Assembly: GCA_016297585.1 (NCBI GenBank)
Contig: JAEDGJ010000039.1
Location: 1-16,441 of the forward strand
Reading direction: 5' to 3'
Origin: Clostridiaceae bacterium
Lineage (GTDB): Bacteria > Bacillota > Clostridia > Oscillospirales > QAMX01
DNA length: 16,441 nucleotides
A model generated the notes under the pieces. That model was not told the origin of the DNA, searched no databases, and saw only the letters and a list, made by a program, of their open reading frames with translations. Positions 12,449 through 16,441 of this stretch are shown here, piece by piece. Position 1 is the first letter of the stretch. Each line of letters begins with the position of its first letter. A program made the translations under genes and the position numbers.

Positions 12449-13582
12449 ATGATTTATGCCGACAATGCGGCGACAACCCGGATGAGTGACGCGGCGATGG
12501 CCGCGATGCTGCCGTATCTGAACCGGATCTACGGCAATCCGTCCAGTCCGCACTGTGCCGGAAGGCAGGCGGCGGAGGCGGTCTGGCATGCCCGGGAAAC
12601 CGTGGCGGGGGTGCTCGGCTGCGCGCCGCGGGAGATCCTTTTTACGTCCGGCGGCAGCGAAGCGGACAATCAGGCGATCCTGACCGCCGCCGCCGTCGGG
12701 GAGCGGACGGGCAGAAAGCACATCGTCGCAAGCGCCATCGAGCACCATGCCATACTCCGTCCGCTGGAGGCGCTGAAAAGGCGCGGCTTCGAGGTCACGC
12801 TGCTCGGCGTGCCGGAGGACGGCATCGTCCGTCCGGAGGCATTCGCGGCGGCGCTGCGTCCCGACACGGTGCTCGCGACCGTCATGTACGCGAACAACGA
12901 GATCGGCACCGTCCAGCCCGCCGCGCGGCTCGGCGCGCTGTGCCGGGAGCGGGGCGTGCTCTTTCATACCGACGCCGTGCAGGCGGCGGGGCATCTGGAC
13001 ATCGACGTCTGCCGGGACCGCATCGATATGCTCTCCCTCTCGGCGCACAAGTTCCGCGGTCCGAAGGGCGCGGGCGCACTGATGGTGCGGCAGGGGATCC
13101 CCGTATCCCGTCTGATCGAGGGCGGCGGTCAGGAACGCGGGAGCCGCGCCGGTACCGAGAACGTTCCCGCGATCGTGGGGATGGCCGCGGCGCTGCGGGA
13201 AGCGGCGCGGCACCGGGAGGAAAATGCGGCAAAGCTCGTTTCGATGCGGGATTTCCTCATACGGGGGCTGACGGCGATTCCGGGTACCGTGCTCAACGGC
13301 GATCCGGAACGGCGGCTGCCGGGGCTTGTCAGCGTCTGCTTTGAGGGCGTCGAATCGGAGGCGCTGCTGCTGCTTCTGGATGACGCGGGCATCTGCGCCT
13401 CCGCGGGCGCGGCCTGTGCGTCCGGCGCGCTGATGCCGAGCCATGTGCTGCGCGCGATCGGACGGACGGAGACGCTGGCGCGCGGCGCGCTCCGGCTTTC
13501 GCTGTCGGAGGAAAACACGATGGAGGAAGCCGAAGCGATTCTCCGCGCGGTGAAAGCGGCGGTTTCCCGGCTGCGGGGCTAA
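12449..13582 (+). CDS. nifS: Cysteine desulfurase, NifS/IscS family
   Basis: A 377-residue PLP enzyme that takes sulphur from cysteine as a persulfide and passes it to Fe-S assembly or tRNA thiolation. It shows the family start IYADNAATT, SGGSEADN (67-74), EHHA (98-101), D175, the PLP lysine K201 in SAHKFRGPKG and the catalytic loop CASAGAACASG with C323. GSRAGTEN (231-238) is also typical. The ATG at 12449 is chosen because AAAGGA lies eight bases before it; the ATG at 12440 overlaps that site. It shares a transcript with the HD-domain gene and mnmA, so a main job is probably sulphur supply to MnmA, as with Bacillus yrvO-mnmA. Its promoter carries an Rrf2-like element. Confidence 0.95.
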   Translation: MIYADNAATTRMSDAAMAAMLPYLNRIYGNPSSPHCAGRQAAEAVWHARETVAGVLGCAPREILFTSGGSEADNQAILTAAAVGERTGRKHIVASAIEHHAILRPLEALKRRGFEVTLLGVPEDGIVRPEAFAAALRPDTVLATVMYANNEIGTVQPAARLGALCRERGVLFHTDAVQAAGHLDIDVCRDRIDMLSLSAHKFRGPKGAGALMVRQGIPVSRLIEGGGQERGSRAGTENVPAIVGMAAALREAARHREENAAKLVSMRDFLIRGLTAIPGTVLNGDPERRLPGLVSVCFEGVESEALLLLLDDAGICASAGAACASGALMPSHVLRAIGRTETLARGALRLSLSEENTMEEAEAILRAVKAAVSRLRG

Positions 13583-13628
13583 AAGCGGAAGGACCTATGC
13601 ACAAATGACAAAAGGAGGAACCCATAGG

Positions 13629-14207
13629 ATGGCACAGACCATGACGAGAGACGCGGCGTGGGCGCTGCTGACGGAATATAATCAGGAGCACTTCCATCTC
13701 AAGCACGCGCTGACGGTGGAGGGCGTGATGCGCTGGTATGCCGCGGAACTCGGCTACGGCGAAGAGGCGGATTTCTGGGGCATCGTCGGCCTGCTGCACG
13801 ATCTGGACTTTGAACGGTATCCGGAGCAGCACTGCATCAAAGAGCAGGAGATTCTGCGGGAGAGAGGCGCGGACGAGCGGCTCATCCATGCCGTCGCGAG
13901 CCACGGCTGGGGGCTGACTGTGGACGTGCGCCCGGAGCATGAAATGGAAAAGGTGCTCTACGCGGCGGACGAGCTGACGGGGCTGATCGGTGCGGCAGCG
14001 CTGATGCGCCCGTCGAAGAGCGTAGCCGATCTGGAGCTGAAATCGGTCAAAAAGAAGTACAAAAGCGCCAATTTTGCCGCCGGATGCTCACGGGAAGTGA
14101 TCGAACGCGGGGCGGGACTGCTCGGCTGGGAGCTCGATGACCTGATCTCGAGGACGATTCTCGCGATGCGGAGCTGCGAGGAGAGCTATGAGCACTTTTC
14201 CGTGTGA
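13629..14207 (+). CDS. HD-domain phosphohydrolase-like protein
   Basis: A 192-residue HD-superfamily protein. The metal-binding set is visible: H26, H57-D58 in LLHDLDFERYPEQH, H87 or H92, and D114 in YAADELTG. Such proteins hydrolyse phosphate esters of nucleotides or related molecules, but the substrate is not readable here. The ATG at 13629 follows AAAGGAGG; the in-frame ATG at 13605 precedes that site and is unlikely. It sits 46 bases after nifS and its last 20 bases overlap mnmA, so the three genes are probably co-translated. A link with tRNA thiolation or nucleotide clean-up is inference from position. Confidence 0.88.
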   Translation: MAQTMTRDAAWALLTEYNQEHFHLKHALTVEGVMRWYAAELGYGEEADFWGIVGLLHDLDFERYPEQHCIKEQEILRERGADERLIHAVASHGWGLTVDVRPEHEMEKVLYAADELTGLIGAAALMRPSKSVADLELKSVKKKYKSANFAAGCSREVIERGAGLLGWELDDLISRTILAMRSCEESYEHFSV

Positions 14208-15279
14208 CGGCGGCCGGGTCATGGTCGCGATGAGCGGCGGCGTGGATTCGAGTGTCGCGGCAGGGCTCCTGCAGGAGCAGGGCTATGACTGCACGGGCGT
14301 GACGATGAAGCTGTTTGACAGCGGGGACGGAGCGATTCCCCGGGAGCGCTCCTGCTGCTCGCTGGAGGACGTGGAGGACGCCCGAAGCGTCGCCTACCGG
14401 CTGGGGATCGGCTATCATGTGTTCAATTTCTCGGAGAGCTTTCAGGAGGAGGTCATCGACCGCTTCATCCGCGCCTATGAAAACGGCATGACGCCGAACC
14501 CCTGCATCGACTGCAACCGGCATCTGAAATTCGACCGGCTGTACCGGCGCGCGGCGGCACTCGGCTATGACCGCATCGCGACGGGGCACTATGTCCGCAT
14601 CGAGCGGGACGCCGATTCCGGGCGGTACCTGCTCAAAAAGGCGCGCGACGCGGGCAAGGATCAGAGCTATGTGCTCTACGCCATGACGCAGGAGCAGCTT
14701 GCGCATACGCTTTTCCCGCTGGGCGGAATGACGAAGGCCGAGGTGCGCGCGATCGCGGAGGCGCGGGGCTTTATCAACGCCCGGAAGCGCGACAGTCAGG
14801 ACATCTGCTTTGTGCAGGGCGGCTGCTATGCGGATTTTATCCGGGAGAGAACCGGAAAAACCTATCCGGAGGGCGACTTTATCGATACGGCGGGACATGT
14901 GCTGGGACGCCACCGCGGCATCATCCACTACACGGTCGGACAGCGCCGGGGACTGGGGCTTTCCTTCCCCGAGCCGATGTATGTGTGCGCGGTCGATCCG
15001 GCGGACAACACCGTGACGCTGGGGACGGAGCGGGAGCTCTACACGGACACGCTGACGGCGGAGGACGTCAATCTGATTGCCTGCCCGGCGTTCGATGCGC
15101 CGCGGCGGCTGCGGGTCCGGATCCGCTACCGGCAGCCGGAGCAGTGGGCCGTCGTGACGCAGACCGGCGAGGATACGCTGAAAATCGTCTTCGACCGGCC
15201 GCAGCGCGCCGTCACGCGCGGACAGGCGGCGGTGCTGTACGACGGCGATACCGTCGTCGGCGGCGGGACGATCCGGTGA
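14188..15279 (+). CDS. mnmA: tRNA-specific 2-thiouridylase MnmA
   Basis: A 363-residue enzyme that adds sulphur at position 2 of the wobble uridine in tRNAs for Lys, Glu and Gln. The ATP-pyrophosphatase loop SGGVDSS is at 16-22. The two catalytic Cys are C109 in NPCIDCN and C207 in SQDICFVQGG, equivalent to C102 and C199 of E. coli. GHYVRIE, KDQSYVLY and the C-terminal beta domain (HYTVGQRRGLG onward) are all present, so the gene is intact. GAGGAGA lies five bases before the ATG, inside the HD gene. The sulphur donor is presumably the NifS encoded two genes upstream. Confidence 0.97.
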   Translation: MSTFPCDGGRVMVAMSGGVDSSVAAGLLQEQGYDCTGVTMKLFDSGDGAIPRERSCCSLEDVEDARSVAYRLGIGYHVFNFSESFQEEVIDRFIRAYENGMTPNPCIDCNRHLKFDRLYRRAAALGYDRIATGHYVRIERDADSGRYLLKKARDAGKDQSYVLYAMTQEQLAHTLFPLGGMTKAEVRAIAEARGFINARKRDSQDICFVQGGCYADFIRERTGKTYPEGDFIDTAGHVLGRHRGIIHYTVGQRRGLGLSFPEPMYVCAVDPADNTVTLGTERELYTDTLTAEDVNLIACPAFDAPRRLRVRIRYRQPEQWAVVTQTGEDTLKIVFDRPQRAVTRGQAAVLYDGDTVVGGGTIR

Positions 15280-15292
15280 GACGAAATCCATC

Positions 15293-15341
15293 AAAAAAGC
15301 CTCCGGAACGGGGATTTGACCCGCGTTTCGGAGGCTTTTTT
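15293..15341. terminator. Bidirectional terminator after mnmA
   Basis: The arms 15299-15309 and 15325-15335 pair (GCCTCCGGAAC with GTTTCGGAGGC). Six T follow on the plus strand (15336-15341), and six A at 15293-15298 give T on the minus strand. It serves mnmA and the convergent permease gene. Confidence 0.92.
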
Positions 15342-15368
15342 GAAATTTACAGGGCAAAAAGGGGGGCG

Positions 15369-16352
15369 CTAGCGTTCTTCCCGGAAATAGGAGAGCCCGA
15401 GGCTTGCCGGCGGCTGATTTTCGCGCCGGCGGCGGATGCTCATGATGACCAGCACCACGATCGTGACCACATACGGCAGCATCTTGAAGATCTCCTGCGA
15501 GCTGCGGCTGAGGCCGGGGATGTAGAGATAGACGATATAGAGTCCGCCGAAGAGGATGGAGCCGAGGATGCTGCTCTTCGGGCGCCAGAGCGCGAAGATG
15601 ACCAGCGCGATGGCAAGCCAGCCTCTGTCGCCGAAGCCGCCGTTCGTCCAGGCGCCGCCGATGTAGTCCATGATGAAGTACAGGCCGCCCAGTCCCGCGA
15701 TGCCGCCGCCGAGGCAGGTGGCGACGTACTTGTAGCGCGTCACGTTGATGCCCGCCGCGTCCGCCGTCGCGGGGCTTTCGCCGACCGCGCGCAGATTCAG
15801 GCCCACGCGCGTGCGGTTGAGCACCCACGACGCGACCAGCGCGATGAGGATCGACAGGTACGCGAGAAAGCCGAAAGACAGAAAGGTCTTTCCGAAGAGG
15901 CCGAGCTTGTCGGCAAACGGGAGCGTCGCCTTGAAGCAGCTGCCCGTCCGGATGAGCGAGATGGAGCCGCCCTCGCCGAAAAGGCTCGAGAGCGAGCCGC
16001 CGAAGAAGTTGCCGACGCCGACGCCGAAGGTCGTCAGCGCAAGGCCGGTGACGTTCTGGTTGGCGCGCAGCGTGATGGTCAGGAAGCTGTAGATCAGCGC
16101 CATCAGCATCGAGCCGAAGAACGCGCAGCACAGCGGGATGAGCACGCACAGCACCGGATTCAGCTCGGTGCAGGAGGATTCGTAGAAATAGGCGCCGATG
16201 ACGCTGGCGATGCCGCCGATGTACATGATGCCGGGGATGCCGAGGTTTAAGTTGCCGGACTTCTCGGTAATGATCTCGCCGGTGGAGCCGTAAAGGAGCG
16301 GAATGCCCTGGATGATCGCCTGTTTTACGAATGTGGCAATGATGTCGATCAT
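15369..16352 (-). CDS. ABC transporter permease, nucleoside (NupQ/BMP) type
   Basis: A 327-residue integral membrane permease of the BPD_transp_2 family. The N-terminal segment (PLLYGSTGEIITEKSGNLNLGIPG, residues 18-41) is characteristic of permeases paired with BMP-type lipoproteins, which import nucleosides or similar compounds. Several hydrophobic stretches follow, with the conserved loop RTRVGLNLRAVGESPATADAAGI near residues 180-202. The ATG at 16352 has AAGGAGG seven bases before it and overlaps the stop of the upstream permease as ATGA. The ATP-binding and lipoprotein genes would lie right of the window. The exact substrate is not readable from this subunit. Confidence 0.9.
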   Translation of the reverse strand: MIDIIATFVKQAIIQGIPLLYGSTGEIITEKSGNLNLGIPGIMYIGGIASVIGAYFYESSCTELNPVLCVLIPLCCAFFGSMLMALIYSFLTITLRANQNVTGLALTTFGVGVGNFFGGSLSSLFGEGGSISLIRTGSCFKATLPFADKLGLFGKTFLSFGFLAYLSILIALVASWVLNRTRVGLNLRAVGESPATADAAGINVTRYKYVATCLGGGIAGLGGLYFIMDYIGGAWTNGGFGDRGWLAIALVIFALWRPKSSILGSILFGGLYIVYLYIPGLSRSSQEIFKMLPYVVTIVVLVIMSIRRRRENQPPASLGLSYFREER

Positions 16353-16441
16353 TCATTTACCTCCTTCTTGTGCGAACGCGCGCGGAAATGAAAGCTGACA
16401 CGGTACTGGATGAAGAATTCGCTGCCGATGATGAAGAACAG
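16349..16441 (-). CDS. C-terminal tail of a second ABC permease (partial)
   Basis: The last 30 codons of a gene running off the right edge. The tail begins LFFIIGSEFFIQYRVSFHF, a hydrophobic segment followed by a basic end (RARSHKKEVNE). Its TGA overlaps the next ATG. Position and overlap match the NupP-type partner normally encoded just before a NupQ-type permease. Confidence 0.65.
   Translation of the reverse strand: MFFIIGSEFFIQYRVSFHFRARSHKKEVNE

Noticed and set aside
12355..12489. A 44-codon uORF with five Cys codons overlapping the nifS start
   Set aside because: Tempting given the other Cys leaders, but there is no ribosome site before its ATG and no terminator in the nifS leader. 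It is probably chance in GC-rich DNA.
14047..16356. A 769-codon minus-strand ORF across mnmA and the permease
   Set aside because: It covers two recognised genes, mnmA on the other strand and the permease in another frame, and its translation is Arg/His-rich without motifs.

Overview
The window looks like a chromosomal segment of a GC-rich Firmicute, most likely a Clostridia member (Lachnospiraceae or Oscillospiraceae type). This rests on strong AGGAGG-type ribosome sites, sigma-A promoters with 17-base spacers, U-tailed hairpin terminators, a clostridial-type LuxS start, a three-cysteine Rrf2 regulator and anaerobic corrinoid methyl-transfer genes. No mobile element, CRISPR array, tRNA or rRNA was seen.

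Layout. (1) 98-345, minus: a self-contained mini-gene with promoter, strong ribosome site, a 41-residue peptide with five Cys and a terminator. (2) 380-1306, minus: a LysR regulator resembling the CmbR/MetR sulphur regulators. It diverges from (3) 1505-1942, plus: an Rrf2 (IscR/CymR-like) regulator. (4) 1997-8293, minus: a six-gene corrinoid methyltransferase operon. In transcription order it holds a UroD-family methyltransferase broken by a frameshift, a corrinoid protein, a MtaA/MtbA-like methyltransferase, a [2Fe-2S] reductive activator (RACE), a UroD-like/GNAT fusion and a second corrinoid protein. (5) 8446-12206, minus: a methionine-to-cysteine operon comparable to Bacillus yrrT-mtnN-mccA-mccB. 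It holds a Cys-rich leader peptide, an intrinsic terminator, an LCM-type methyltransferase with an in-frame stop, an in-frame luxS/mtnN remnant, mccB and mccA. (6) 12280-15341, plus: cysteine desulfurase, an HD-domain protein and mnmA. (7) 15369-16441, minus: one complete ABC permease of the nucleoside (BMP) type and the tail of another.

Sulphur is the common theme: two regulators, cystathionine synthesis and cleavage, cysteine desulfuration, tRNA thiolation and perhaps corrinoid demethylation of a sulphur compound. Several promoters share CCTA/TAGG-type or ATACATATT/AGATAGGT elements, which suggests a local regulon.

The most notable signals are four. First, the Cys-rich leader peptide precedes a terminator, and its own codons can pair with one terminator arm, giving a candidate cysteine-responsive attenuator. 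Second, luxS and mtnN have collapsed into one short ORF. Third, the corrinoid operon contains a UroD-GNAT fusion. Fourth, three genes linked to methyl transfer or S-adenosylhomocysteine recycling are broken, while their cysteine-synthesis and methyl-transfer partners stay intact.
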